From Heterocephalus glaber (Eukaryota; Chordata; Mammalia; Rodentia; Bathyergidae): a stretch of 64,000 bases of DNA. The position numbers and the translations under genes are program-made. Every line of letters starts with the position of its first letter. The first letter of the stretch is position 1. The notes beneath the pieces were generated by a model. That model worked only from the letters and a program-made list of their open reading frames with translations. It was not told the DNA's origin and did not search any database. The stretch is taken from the NCBI RefSeq assembly GCF_000247695.1, contig NW_004624781.1:14269824-14333823 (forward strand). The letters run 5' to 3'. This document shows, one piece after another, positions 24,571 to 36,225 of this stretch.

Positions 24571-26106
24571 TGAGAATCATGAAAGCTCTGGCCCATCAGG
24601 CAGGCCGCTGCACAAAGTATGGGGCCTGCAACCTTTTTCTGACATTAAAAAGCTTCAGGTTCTATGTGTTTAAGAGGTTGTGCTAAGCCAAAAGCCACGG
24701 AAAACTTGGCCACAGTATAATCTGTCATCAAATTCTCCCAGGCCAGTTTTTATTAAGATATAAATAAATTGAAAGTGACAAGGAGATGGGGTCTATTTTA
24801 TTAATGCTGTAGAAACCATAGACCATGATTTAAACACTGCTGACAAGTCAGAGAGAACCAGTAAAAGCAGTCAGGGTGATTTCTTCCCCTTCCAGAGGAA
24901 AGAAAACCACTTAGGCCTCGATGCTAACTGTGGCCCAGCCCCTAAATCCTCCTGCAAAGAGGTGGCGGCAGATGACTTAGCTCCTGTTAGGAAAGGGACA
25001 AACAACCTGGAGCCAACAACTCCAGGAACACAGTGAAGGAGAGATGCGCCTTGGGCTGAACATTCAACACCAACATGGAAACATGTGTCCTTATCCAGGG
25101 CACGGATACAAAGAGCCAACAAGCTGCCTCATTCATCAGATTGTGTTCAGTAATACAAGTCAGTATGTTGTGTTTGGACTTGAAGTATGCAGTTTGTTTT
25201 AGAATTACGCCTTTTTGAAGGCATGACTTTTCAAAGTAATTTAAACACTGAAAATTATTCACCGGCTACAGCATTTTGTACTCTGCTAGGCCTGAAATGG
25301 GGGAAAACCACAAAGTACGAGGTGCTCTTTAATAAGCTGGTTAGAAGAAAGATAAGTACTGAAACAGCAAGCATCAAGTGGGCTAAAATGGAGAATCTTA
25401 CTGCAAGAGCAGTTTTGGGTTTTGGTGATTGAGGAAAATTGGCAACTCAGGAGCTAAGACATCTTTTCCTTTTAGGGCCAATGAAGTGTCCACTTAAGGA
25501 GTCCGCCAATACAACAGAGTCTTATCTTCCATTTGACTTCATGTGTGAAGCTGTACAAACTGAAAGCCAGGAACTCTTCGGGGATGCCATTTCTGAGACT
25601 ATCCTCAGGAAATTTTTTTGCATGTAAAGATAGATGTAAAAAATGCTCCCCACAGGATTTGTTCATAATTACAAAATAAGAAAAACATAGAACTGTAACT
25701 GAGATTGTGGACTGTCATCTTAAAAATAACTCGGAAGGTAGAATAAACAAGGAAAATGTTTTTGACACGTTAACTTTGAAAAGCAGGTACCAAAAGTGTA
25801 GCGGCACTCTGGCTATCCCCACATAATATAAAGATGGGTGGGCGAAACCTGCCAATGGATAGGGAGGCAGACAGAAAATGCTGAAAAAAAGTACTCCCTT
25901 AGATATGAAAATGTATGCGTGTGCCTTGTTTCAAAATTTCATTTTAGGTTATAATACTTCACAGATAAATACACATATTTTCCAAGCCCCATTCTACATA
26001 CTTTGCCCTTGTAACTCCAAGCTCTAAGGAAGGTAGGGCTGTTAGAAGTGGCAGAACTTCTAATTTGTGGTGGGGTTTACAGAATCATCTGATAAAGAGA
26101 AAAACC
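24571..26106. other. CGNL1 intron 7, no recognised element
   Basis: About 1.5 kb of apparently unique sequence. Confidence 0.4.
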
Positions 26107-26195
26107 AGGGCCAGGGATTTAGCTCAGTGGTTCCCCCACCTGCCCTGCAAGTGCAAGGACCCAAGTTTGATCCCCAGGACCGAAAAAAAAACCCA
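26107..26195 (+). repeat. ID-type SINE
   Basis: GGGCCAGGGATTTAGCTCAG, AGTTTGATCCCCAGGACC and an A9 tail. Confidence 0.92.
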
Positions 26196-26744
26196 CCAGG
26201 TGGCGAGGAAGGTTTCACTAGGGGCCAGAGACAGTTCTCTAGAAAATGGCTCTCTTCCACCCATGTGAAAAGCAAGTTCAAGTGCCCTTGTGCTCTGTGG
26301 CTGCAGCTCTCCTGTCAGCCCTGCCAGGTCACAGGGACAAGAAAGGCCAAGGTCTGCACAGGAGGAACTAAAATCCTTCCTGGGGAATTATTTCAAAAAT
26401 AACCCAGGAAAAGGAGAGAGAACAGCTGACAACTGAGACTTAAAGAAGGTCCAGGAACTTATGAGACAGAGACTTTTAACCCCAAGAAAGGGAAAAGAGA
26501 GCACCTACGCCCTAAGGGAAGGAGTAGAACATGAAATACTGACAAGGAGCCTTTAATTGTTACTTTCTTTGTGGAGAAAGGGGAGGGACCTTTGTTCTAA
26601 ATCATATATCATTTATTCTTGGGTTGTTTCTACACGAAAGCTTATAAAGAAATATAAAAAAAAGTCAAAGTGATAATGTCACAAAATATCAAATATTAGA
26701 ATGGATGTAGAGATAAAAGGTCTAGCTTTTTTTCACCCTAAGAT
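26196..26744. other. CGNL1 intron 7, no recognised element
   Basis: Nothing assignable. Confidence 0.4.
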
Positions 26745-26765
26745 AGATAGACAGACAGACAGATG
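26745..26765 (+). repeat. Short (GATA)/(GACA) tetranucleotide run
   Basis: TAGATAGACAGACAGACAGA immediately precedes a SINE. Confidence 0.8.
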
Positions 26766-26796
26766 GATGTTTTGGGTTTGTTTGGTTGGTTGGGTT

Positions 26797-26918
26797 TTTT
26801 GTTTTTTTAAGACAGGCTCTCCCTATATAGTGCAGGCTGGCCTTGAACTCATGGAAATTCTCCTGCTTCAGTCTCCCAAATACTGGGATTATAGGTGTGC
26901 ATCACCACACCTGGCCTG
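26797..26918 (-). repeat. 7SL-derived B1/Alu-like SINE
   Basis: Plus-strand text TTTTTTAAGACAGGCTCTCC, GCAGGCTGGCCTTGAACTCA, GGGATTATAGGTGTGCATCA. Confidence 0.92.
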
Positions 26919-27209
26919 ACCCTCAGTTATATTTATTCCCAACAAAATGTAGATGATCGAATTCAACATTTTTTCTCTCTAATCTTGTCATATCTTATAC
27001 CTCAGCAGGCTGATAATAGACTAAGGGAAGAGAAGAGGATCTTTGACAAACCCCATAATAATTACCAAATGCTAAGTGGAGTGCAAAGAGTCAACCTTAT
27101 CTGCTGACTCACAAATTTAAAAGAGAGAAATATTCAAGGTCTCTTCTGAGCAGAAGGCAGATGGGCACCCTGTGTACATAGCAAATAGATTTACTCATTC
27201 ATTCACCTC

Positions 27210-27325
27210 CTCCATCATAGATCCATCCAATCATCCATCAAATATGTGCTGACTGCCACATATCCCAGGCACTGTAGTAGCCATGGCAAACACAGTGCTG
27301 AGCCTCATGAAGCATACAGTCTTGT
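27210..27325 (+). repeat. MIR/L2-class fossil
   Basis: CCCAGGCACTGTAGTAGCCA, later CATGAAGCATACAGTCTTGT, matches the pattern 'tgccaggcactgt...catggagcttacattct' of an old mammal-wide repeat. A related piece is at 53170-53290. Confidence 0.45.
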
Positions 27326-27362
27326 GGGGCCTTAAAAAAAAATTAGGCATTAATACAATCTT

Positions 27363-27449
27363 TTTTTTTTTTTTTTTGGTACCAGGGATCAAACTCAGGT
27401 CCTTGCACTTGCAAGGCAGGCACCAGAACCACTGAGCTAAATCCCCGGC
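27363..27449 (-). repeat. ID-type SINE (outer of a stacked pair)
   Basis: It has a T run, then GGTACCAGGGATCAAACTCA and ACTGAGCTAAATCCCCGG. It is flanked by ACAATCTTTTTTTT on both sides (27355 and 27450). Confidence 0.92.
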
Positions 27450-27457
27450 ACAATCTT

Positions 27458-27539
27458 TTTTTTTCTGGTATCTGGGAATCAAACTCAGTACCTTGTAATT
27501 GCCAGACAGGCACGGCGCCACTGAGCTACATCCCCGGCA
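27458..27539 (-). repeat. ID-type SINE (second of a stacked pair)
   Basis: CTGGTATCTGGGAATCAAAC, then CACTGAGCTACATCCCCGGC. The 14-base ATTAATACAATCTT at 27540-27553 repeats perfectly at 27349-27362, outside both SINEs. Confidence 0.92.
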
Positions 27540-27553
27540 ATTAATACAATCTT

Positions 27554-28345
27554 AATATTTGTCCATAAATGTCATATTTATAAAGTATTCTTATCCAAAG
27601 TTTAACCTGAATTTATCAGTGCTTAGATTTAATTTCCAATTTGCTAAAGATATGGGGGATAGTAGAATAAGTTAATGGACACTATAAGGAAACAATCAGG
27701 CAAGTCTAGAAGGTGGGGCAAAGCTCTGGCTTCTTGAGAAGGTCAGCAGGATGGTACAGAGGGCAAGGAGTTGGCGATGGGGCAGGAGGAGCTACAAAGA
27801 TAAATGAAACCTGAGGTACTTAACAGGAGAAGCACTTGTGAATCCTGATTGGATTCTGGCTTGGAGTAAGAAAACAAATATAAAATATGCCTGGGGGACA
27901 ATTAGGAAATTTTGAATAAGGATTATTAGAAGTATTATTACTGAATACATAATAAAAATTAATTTTTAGGTATAATAATGGTATTGCAGCTATGTAAGAA
28001 GATTCCCTCATTCTTTCAAAGATGTATGATGAAAATTTTGAGAGTGAGATATGCTGCTGTCTGTAATTTGCTTTGAAATACTTCAGTAAACAAACATAAA
28101 TAGAGGGATGAGTGGATAATAATTAAAGTTAATATGACAAAATAGTGACACCGTTGGATCTGTGTTGGGTGTTGATATACCATTCTTTTTACTTTTCTCT
28201 GTGGTTGAAATTTCCCCAAGACAATGTTTACAAACAATAAGCTATGGTGCTCTCACTGAATCTAACCACAGGAGCATGCATGCACTCTGTCTCCACCCCA
28301 TCCTCTCCAGAGATGGAGCCAGTTCCCAGACCCACAGCCCCTCAC
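27554..28345. other. CGNL1 intron 7 next to the sixth coding exon
   Basis: No recognised element. Confidence 0.4.
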
Positions 28346-28481
28346 CTCGATCAGAGCCGCCTTCTCCCTGTCCTCTGAGTGCTTGGCACTGTCCAGTTCA
28401 TCATGCATCTCTGAGAGCTGGTCCTGCAGATCCCTGATCTCAGTCTGGTGCTGTTCCCGCTCCATCTTCACCTGGAAGAGC
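28346..28481 (-). CDS. CGNL1: CGNL1 sixth coding exon (residues 673-718)
   Basis: The 136-base exon has acceptor CCTGTCAG|GCTC and donor ATCGAG|GTGAGG. Together with the two bases of the previous exon it reads ELFQVKMEREQHQTEIRDLQ, then DQLSEMHDELDSAKHSEDRE and KAALIE, ending in phase 0. It is coiled-coil rod, closely matching the CGNL1 family. Confidence 0.95.
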
Positions 28482-28753
28482 CTGACAGGAGAGACAACCA
28501 TCAGATATTTTGCTCCCCTGATTCTGACCTTCAGAAGCTCACACAGAGGGAGCCAAAGCCCCAGGAAGCCTCCAGGTCTCCATCCTGAACTGAACAAGGA
28601 ATCTCCAGCCTGCAAGGACCTCTGGTAAGAACGAATCTTCCCAAGACATCAGATGAGAACTCAAACCAGCGAAATGGGAAAGGCTATGAGGACACTCTCT
28701 CCCCAAAAGGAAAACACAGGGTACTAGAGTTTAGACACTGAAGATGAGAAAAT

Positions 28754-28780
<27 letters not shown>
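28754..28780 (+). repeat. (CA)n microsatellite
   Basis: About 13 CA units in intron 6. Confidence 0.95.
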
Positions 28781-28787
<7 letters not shown>

Positions 28788-29154
28788 GTTCATATTTTTT
28801 CACCAAAGTCACCATATCCTGCTCTATCCTGGTACTGTTACTCTAGAACAAGAGAATTAGAAAATTATGGCCCATGGGCCGATGCAGTCCATGCATGTTT
28901 TTATAAATGAAGTGCTAGGGAACACAATCATGTCCACTCGTTTGTGTACTGCCGTGACCGCATGCACGACACACTGCCAGGGCTGAGTGGCTGCACAAAG
29001 ACTGTTGCAAAAACAATCTGACAAGAAAAAGTTTGCCAACCTCTGGTCAAAACCACACCTGCAACTCCTGTACCTTTTTAGTTTGGAAGTTCTTTATTAT
29101 ACCCTTGATTTTCTGATTGTTTTTCTTACTAATTTATTTTCTGAAATTAATTTC

Positions 29155-29533
29155 TACGAAAGTTTTATTTTTATTGTTTTTAAAGTTTTTATTTTACTTG
29201 TTCATGTTTGCAGTTCATGTAGTTTACAATCGTCTTGGGGGATGGTTACATGTACATATTAAAGCTTGTTTCTTTTTTCCTTAATTCTTTCCCTTTCCCT
29301 CCCTCTCCCTCCTCTTCCTCCAGTTCCCCTATCCCATTTTTTCCCCATCCCATTTTTTATTCTTGTTGATATTATTTGTTTTATCTCATGTTATAGCATA
29401 TAATGTTTATATTTATTAGGGTATTAGGTTCCTGTACATAGCGTATTTTTATTCTTCTCATTTCCCCTTCCCCTCCTCCTCACCCCTCTTTCTTGCTACC
29501 TTGGACCACTTCCTTATTGTCTATCGATGTTTT
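29155..29533 (-). repeat. L1 3' UTR fragment
   Basis: Long pyrimidine blocks (CCCTTTCCCTCCCTCTCCCT and CCCCTTCCCCTCCTCCTCAC) with TGTACAT/TTATTAGGG spacers resemble the 3' UTR of the L1 at 23026-23400. It carries no ORF2 sequence. Confidence 0.6.
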
Positions 29534-29647
29534 TTTGGGGGGGGGTGTTTTGTTTGGGTTTTTGGGGGGGGTACTGGGGATCGAACTCAGGACCTTGCGC
29601 TTGTGAAACAGGCGGCAGAACCACTGAGCTAAATCCCCAGCCCTGTA
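29534..29647 (-). repeat. ID-type SINE
   Basis: Two G runs at its 3' end, then GGGGATCGAACTCAGGACC and ACTGAGCTAAATCCCCAGCC. The duplications TATCGATGTTTT (29522-29533) and TATCAATGTTTT (29648-29659) differ at one base. It sits in L1 3' UTR sequence. Confidence 0.92.
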
Positions 29648-29659
29648 TATCAATGTTTT

Positions 29660-30243
29660 AAAAGCAAAAACTCCACCATTACAATCACAAGGGCAGCTAA
29701 ATCTTTATTACACAATATCCTAGTCTTCCTGACTTTCTCCCTCAAATCCACTCCTGCTTGACCTTCCACTAAAGCCTCCTGTCCTATCCACAGGGCTTCA
29801 GAGCACTGTGCATTTTCAGACCTTGGTTTTAGATCCTTTGCCAGAGATAATACGATGGCAGCCAGCTTGGACTTGACTTTCCTTCTCTATGACTGAGGCA
29901 TGCTGGGAGACCAGAAGGCACGTGCCACATACTTGTTGGAGGCAGAGCCCAGGCTCCTGACACCTGTCCTTAAATGCCTCTCCTCAGTGTCCCCACTTCC
30001 TATCCACCTTCTATGAGATCTATTTTAAGGAGTGACACTTTACAAGACTACAAAGAATTTGAGGAACTATCAGCCTTCCCATGTACCTGCCTGCAGATGT
30101 CACCCACTTCCCAGTTTCACAGGGATGAGAGGGAACGGAAGGGCATGCAGTCTCAGTAAACATCTGCAGGGCTGGGTCCCCAGGACAAAGGTCTGGCTAC
30201 ATGCGATGTGAGGACCCAGGCAGGGCAGGGCTGGAGCACTCAC
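29660..30243. other. CGNL1 intron 6 next to the fifth coding exon
   Basis: No recognised element. Confidence 0.4.
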
Positions 30244-30392
30244 TCCTCCAGGCTCTTTCGAAGCTCAGCCTCGCTGTCCTCCAGGCGCTGCTGTAGCGCA
30301 GCACTGTCCTCCACCCGCCTGTCCAGCTGGCTCCGCACTTCTTCCAAGTCCGCTCTCAGGCGCTCTCTCTCTTCTTGGATGTTCTGCTGGTT
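30244..30392 (-). CDS. CGNL1: CGNL1 fifth coding exon (residues 624-673)
   Basis: The 149-base exon has acceptor CATGTTAG|AACC and donor GAGGA|GTGAGTG, and runs from phase 0 to phase 2. The product begins NQQNIQEERERLRADLEEVR and ends SEAELRKSLEE, a continuous charged coiled coil without proline or glycine. The GC content is higher than in the flanking intron, as expected for coding sequence. Confidence 0.95.
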
Positions 30393-30639
30393 CTAACATG
30401 AATCAGTATGATTTTAAAGTTCCTCCACAGCACATTAACATGATCCCATAGAATCCCACTTCTAAACTCCAAGGAACTCCTTTCTGTTGCACTTACAGTA
30501 TTAAACAACTTAATCGAATTATATACCTAAGGTATAAGAGAGAAAGAATATTAAATATTTAAATTTATATTAAATATTTATATTTAATGAATTACAATGC
30601 TCCTAAAAAACTAGTGAAACTATTGTACTATTTCACATC
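30393..30639. other. CGNL1 intron 5, AT-rich start
   Basis: Imperfect TTAAATATTTAAATTTATAT repeats at about 30550-30590. Nothing else. Confidence 0.4.
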
Positions 30640-31092
30640 TTTTATATATGAGTATGATCCTATTATGGCTTATATCTAGATGTCCTCCACAAAGCATCAT
30701 GTGCTCATAGGTAGCATTTTTGGGAGGTGGCTAGATCATGGGTGTGTGATATTGCATTATGGGTTCATGATAACTAGATTAGTCTACTGATTGTTTAGCA
30801 CAGTAACTGTGGATGGTGGGAAAACCCACCCTGGATGGTAGGTAGTACCACACAATAGGCTTATAGCCTGGATGGGATAAAAGGGAAAGGGAGGCTCACT
30901 GTTGGCTATGTCCTGCATACCATGCTATGGACTGTTTCTCCTCTGCCATGCTCCCCTGCCATGCTCCCCTGCCTTAGAACCAGTGGACTATGGACTGAGA
31001 GCTCTACAAACTGTGAGCTAAAATAAACCTGTCCTCCTTTAACTTGTGGGTGTCAGGTATTTTGTCCCAGTAATGAGAAAGTAACTATGACA
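30640..31092 (+). repeat. LTR-like element, copy C
   Basis: Same family as 2793-3192: CCATGCTATGGACTGTTTCT, CTCTACAAACTGTGAGCTAA, AATAAACCTGTCCTCCTTTA, GTGTCAGGTATTTTGTCCCA and the terminal AGTAACTATGACA. It contains a short internal duplication of CCATGCTCCCCTG. Confidence 0.6.
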
Positions 31093-31737
31093 GATTTAAA
31101 TATATATGAATGTTTAAATTTTAAAAACTTATTACAGTAAAAAATACATTGCCATTTCCAGTACCCCCCCCAAAAAAAACCCAAAACAAAACAACTCCCC
31201 CAAACATTGATAGACAAACCCCTCAAAATACTCCCTCTACTTTAAACATACTTATCTCATGGTTCTGGCCACTTTCTAAAGCTGTTCCAGAAGTTCTCTT
31301 TTGTGAATGTCTTTATAAGGTGTGATTAAAAATACAGTGAATATTGCTGCTGAGTACCAGCTAACAGAAAGGAACACTCAGAAATACATCATAGTGTGTT
31401 CAGTGATCTGGTGCCATGCACTTCTAGCTTTTCCCCAAAGTGAAAATGACCATGAAAGGTAAATGTTTAGAATCAATTCAGGAAACCAAGGCAGCTATGA
31501 CAGGGCAACAACAGACATTGTCCAAGCAAAGAATTTCTCTATGCTTTGGTTACTTAAAAAAAAATTCTTTGGATACCAGCAGCCAAGTACATAGGAATTT
31601 ACTCAGTGATGAAAGGAATGTTTCTTTTGGAGGAAAAAAAAAAAACGGTTTTCACTTCACCTGAACATCCCAATGTGCTTGAAATATTCTTTACCTACCA
31701 AGACTGAAATGGAAAAAATAAGAGGAAAACCAGATAC
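31093..31737. other. CGNL1 intron 5, no recognised element
   Basis: Contains a C/A-rich stretch at 31160-31200. No exon besides the one that follows. Confidence 0.4.
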
Positions 31738-31839
31738 CTTGACCTCTAGTTGAAGTTGCCGCTGAAGTTCAGCCACTTCTGAGGTCAACTTGTTTTTCTG
31801 TTCCAACAGATCTTTGACTTCAGATGAGGAGCTAGATGT
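31738..31839 (-). CDS. CGNL1: CGNL1 fourth coding exon (residues 590-623)
   Basis: The 102-base, phase 0-0 exon has acceptor AATTGCAG|ACATC and donor GTCAAG|GTATCT. It encodes TSSSSSEVKDLLEQKNKLTS, then EVAELQRQLQLEVK. The leucine/glutamate heptad pattern marks the start of the coiled-coil rod that mediates dimerisation in cingulin-family proteins. Because the exon is a multiple of three, skipping it would keep the frame. Confidence 0.95.
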
Positions 31840-32245
31840 CTGCAATTAATTGCAAAGATATTCTAATATAAATGTCCATGATGCCTTATTTCAATTCTCT
31901 TCCCCCAAATGTAATCAGAGGAGTAATACTTAAGGCATAACACCATCTCAAGACTCAGTTCAAATATCAACCCCTACAGAACTTTCTCTGAATTCATAGG
32001 AAGTTAATCATTCTGGCCCCCTGGAGACCCCAGTGAACTTTATTTTACATCATTTACCATAGTCACAAGGATTATTTCATCAGATTTCTCAACACCATTC
32101 CAATACAACTAAAATTTGGATAGGTGATACACTTGTTGGAGGTCCTTAAAGTATTCTGTAGAGCAGTATGAAATATGAAGGTATTAAACTTAGTATAAGC
32201 AAAACTTATGAGCTTTTCCACAATAAATTCTAGATTCCAGGCCAT
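31840..32245. other. CGNL1 intron 4 start, no recognised element
   Basis: Nothing assignable. Confidence 0.4.
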
Positions 32246-32259
32246 AGAAATCACTGATT

Positions 32260-32362
32260 GGGCCAGGGATTTAGCTCAGTGTTGTCACACCTGCCTCACG
32301 AGAGCAAGGTCCTGAGTTTCATCCCTAGTGTCAGAAAAAAGAAAAAAAAAAAAAAGGAAGAA
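32260..32362 (+). repeat. ID-type SINE
   Basis: GGGCCAGGGATTTAGCTCAG and GAGTTTCATCCCTAGTGTCA, then an A-rich tail. The duplications AGAAATCACTGATT (32246-32259) and AGAAATCCCTGATT (32363-32376) differ at one base. Confidence 0.92.
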
Positions 32363-32604
32363 AGAAATCCCTGATTAAAGAAAAAAACAGCCACAAAACC
32401 TTTTTATAAGTAAACTGAGAAAGAAATATTCACTTTTCTTCATCAGTGGCAGAACATGGATTAACTTCAGTGTTTCTTAGGAGCAGTTTGAGAATTACTA
32501 CCTTAGGTTATATACTTTGAAGCCATGTTGCATTCACCTTCATATCTACAGAACCCAACACTTCTCTGACATTCAATAAAATCTCAGTTAATAATTTCTG
32601 GAAT

Positions 32605-32835
32605 TAGGGCTGTAGTCATGATAGAGTAGCTGACCTCAGATTTACCCTTCCAACAAAAACTATGAAAGCTAGACAAAATATATAATTGTTTGCAGGCACC
32701 AAAAGCCAAATAACATAGGACTATAATCTTTAAAAGGGGAAGAGGTCATGCTGCTTTGTCCCTAGGCTCTCCCTGACCACATTTCCAAACCATAGTACAG
32801 TAAAATTTGAAAAGCCCAAACAACATTGTTTGGAA
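32605..32835 (+). repeat. HAL1/L1M-like 5' region
   Basis: CATGATAGAGTAGCTGACCT, CAGATTTACCCTTCCAACAA and CTAGACAAAATATATAATTG follow the start of HAL1-type half-L1 elements. Recalled, not searched. Confidence 0.5.
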
Positions 32836-33690
32836 ATTACAAATCAAAACAATAAGACATTAGTATGCCGTGATCAGAATACCCAAAATCCAAAGTACTG
32901 AAAACAACAACTGCTGGCAAAGATATGGAACAACAAGACTCTGTTTCACTGATGATAGAATGAAAAACAGTACAGCCACTTTGGAAGTCTGGTCACTTCT
33001 TACAAACCTAAGCATGTTCTTACCATATGATCCAGCAGTTACATCGCTTGACATTTACCCAAATAAGGTGAAAACGTCCATCTACACAAAAACCTGTACA
33101 TGAATGTTTACAGAACCTTTGTTCACAATTGACAAAATTTGAAAGCAACCGCGGTGTCTGTAGTAGGTTAATGGATAAACTGTGCTATTATTACTCAACA
33201 CTAAAAATAAATGGGCTGTCGTCATGCCATTAAAAGGCATAAGAGAAAATGCACATTACTAAGTGAAAGTGGCCAATATGAAAAGGCTACATATTGTATG
33301 ATTCCAAATACATGACTTTCTGAAAAAGGTAAAACTATAGACAGTTAAAAGATTCCTGGTTGTTATGGAATGGGGAAGAGGAAGGACAAATAAGCAGAAT
33401 GTAAAGGATTTTTAAGACAGCAAAATTACTCTGTACAATACTATAATAGCGGATACATGTCATCATTCATTGTTCCAAACCAAAAGAAAGTGCAATACCA
33501 AGAGCAAACGATGTAAACCCTGGACTTCAGGCCATACCAATGGATCAGGGCAGGTCCACTGATTATAAAAAATTACCACTCCGTGGGAGGACATGTGTAG
33601 GGACAAAGAAATCTGTACTTTCCACTCAATTCTTCTGTGAACCTAAAGCTTCTCTGACCAAAAAAAAAAAGTTTATTAATTTAAGAGGGA
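32836..33690 (+). repeat. L1ME-like 3' end
   Basis: The order is typical of an old L1: ORF2 C-terminal remnant (ACAGTACAGCCACTTTGGAA, ACCATATGATCCAGCAGTTA), then CAATATGAAAAGGCTACATA, then TAATAGCGGATACATGTCAT, and a final ACCTAAAGCTTCTCTGACCA with an A run. All frames are broken. Confidence 0.8.
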
Positions 33691-34149
33691 AAAAATCCCA
33701 ATGGAAAGAGGCAGCTCACTGATGAAGGAAACGGACCCTGGTGTTTAGAGATGGTAAGTAGAGAGATTTCAGGGTTAGGGAACTGAGGAGGTGAGAGCAA
33801 CATAGAAGTAGCTCCAAAAGTCTAGAAAAAAATACTCTTCGGATCCTTGGATGGTTCCTAAGCTGTATTATGAGCAGGGAAAGATGCAGAAAGGCCCGTG
33901 GAACCAAGCTATAAGGAGGCAAAGAAACCAACAGAGACTTCACAGATGGTACAAAGCTAGGAGGCGCTAGGGTTCCAACTCAGCCAACATAGAGAAATCC
34001 TAGTGGACATGCTGGCATTCATTTGAGAGTCAAGAAAAGGACAGGGACTGAGCCATAGGAATAAGGGCAAAAGCTTAATTCGACCCAACCGCAATAGCAA
34101 TGGCTAAGACAACCAAGCACATGGTGTGACAGTCACCTGCAGATCATTT
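33691..34149. other. CGNL1 intron 4, probably decayed L1/HAL1
   Basis: Purine-rich sequence between two L1-like segments. No direct match recognised. Confidence 0.35.
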
Positions 34150-35270
34150 AAATGACCAGGAAAATTCAGCCTTCTTGAGAGAGAGACGATGCAATCCAGG
34201 ACACCTGTAACTTGTCATCCAGAGCTGACCCAGATATGGAAGTTAGCAGATAAGGACTTCAGAAGAAATACAGAGAGAGAATAGCTTTTAAACAGAGGAA
34301 ATCATGGATGAAATGATGATTTCCCATACATACTTAGATTCCATAAATATAATAAAGTAGACATTCTAGGAGAGCCACACACAATATCTGAAATTTAATA
34401 ACACCTTAGATGGTTCTTGAAAGAATCAGCCTTAAATGAGGATAAAGAAGATTCTTTTAAAGACATCTTAATAAGTCTTAAAAGAAGACTAGCATAGCCA
34501 GAAAACAAGATTATTGAATTTGAAAAGTCAATAGAAAGTATACAGACTATCTGATGCATCAAAAGGGACACACACACACATTACACACACACCCCAAAAC
34601 CTCCCCCCAAACACAAGTACACTTACACACAAACATGAACAGGGAACGTGAGATATGCAGGTTATCATCAAAAGTTCTAGACACATAACTAGAATCTGAG
34701 AAAAGCTGAGAGAAAATGGAAAAGAAGCAATATGCAAAGAAACAATGGCCAAGAAGTTTCAAATGTGATGAATGCCAGCAACCCATCAATTCAAGAACAC
34801 AATGAACCTTAAGTAGGGTAAATATAAGAAAAACCACATTTAGGCACATTATAGTTAAACTTCTAAAAATTGAAGATAAAATATTCCAAGCAGCCAGAGA
34901 GAAAAGACACCTCATGTTCAGTAGGACAACACTAAGACAGACACCTGGCTTTCCAGTGGGGCCCTCAGGGCCAAAAGACCAATCAATGCTTCTAAAATCA
35001 TAAAACAAAATAATACTTGCCAAACGTTCGTCAAAAGTGAGAGTAAATGGAAGATATGCTCGGATAACACTGAGCAGAAAAGTACTGCAGGATACAGTAG
35101 GAAAATTCTCCAGGATGGAAGAAAACAGTCCTAAATAGAAACACTGGAGTACAAAGCAATGAACAGCACTGGAAAGGGAATAAATCTAAGTGAAAGATAT
35201 GCGAGATCTTGACAGAACACTGCTGGGAGGAGGTGAAGACATAAACAATTGAGCAGAAAGTTCACGTTCA
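34150..35270 (+). repeat. HAL1/L1 ORF1-like segment
   Basis: TTAGCAGATAAGGACTTCAG, CACAATATCTGAAATTTAAT, AGGCACATTATAGTTAAACT and CCAAGCAGCCAGAGAGAAAA follow the ORF1 part of HAL1/L1M elements. A short (CA)n lies at 34567-34590. Confidence 0.6.
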
Positions 35271-36225
35271 TGAACAAGAATACCGATAATGTGAAGATGT
35301 CAGTTCTACCAAATGTATCAACACATTCAGAACAATCTTGATCAAAATTCCTAAAGGTTCTCGCTTCTTCTTGGTGGAAACTGACCAGTTGATTTTAAAG
35401 CCTATATAGAAAGACAAAAGACCTAGAATAGCCAAGGCAATCTGGAAGAAAAATAAAGTTGGAAGATGAACATTACAGTACTAGATTTCAAGGCTTATTC
35501 TAAAGTTCTGGTAATTAAATCTTCATGGTTCTAACACAAGGAGAGGCCAGGCAACCAACAGAACAGAGCAGAGGCTAAGTGTTAGAAAGGGCAGAATAAC
35601 CAGAACCAGACTGCGCAGCTGGAGGAGGTACAGTATGAATTGCTTCAAAGGCTTTCTAAAACCACTGGCAGTATTTAAGAGCTAAACCTAGGCCTACTTT
35701 ATGACCCAGCAATTTCACTCCTAGGTTTATACTCAAGAGAAATGCATGAATATGTTCCCAAGAGAAACCATGTACAATAATACTCATGGTGCCTTTTATC
35801 CCAATACCCCAAAACTGGAAATGTCCACAAAGAAGACAGACTACAGTGATTACTAACACAATGGAAAACTCCAGATCAGTAAAATAGTTAACTGCACGAA
35901 TACAACATGAGTGATTCTCACTGACACAGCATTGAGGAAATGAAGCTGGATGAGCAAGAACACAAATTGTCACTTTTTATTTATATAAATTTCAAGAAAG
36001 GGAAAACTAATCCAGGTGACAGAAGTTAGAAGATGATTACCTCCAGAGAGAGGGGTGGTGACTGACTAGGAAGCCAGGAAACCAGGGTGGTGGGAATAAT
36101 GACCTTTGATCTGAGTGGTATTGGCATGGATGCAAACCTACGTTAAAAATTCACTGAACTGTGCAATTAAGATTTGTGCAACTTGCTGTGTATTGTACTC
36201 CAATAAAACAATGTAAAAATAAATA
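35271..36225 (+). repeat. L1M-like ORF2 end and 3' UTR
   Basis: CCTAGAATAGCCAAGGCAAT and ATGACCCAGCAATTTCACTC are ORF2 remnants. The end AATTAAGATTTGTGCA... ACTCCAATAAAACAATGTAA is a typical L1M 3' terminus. Confidence 0.75.
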
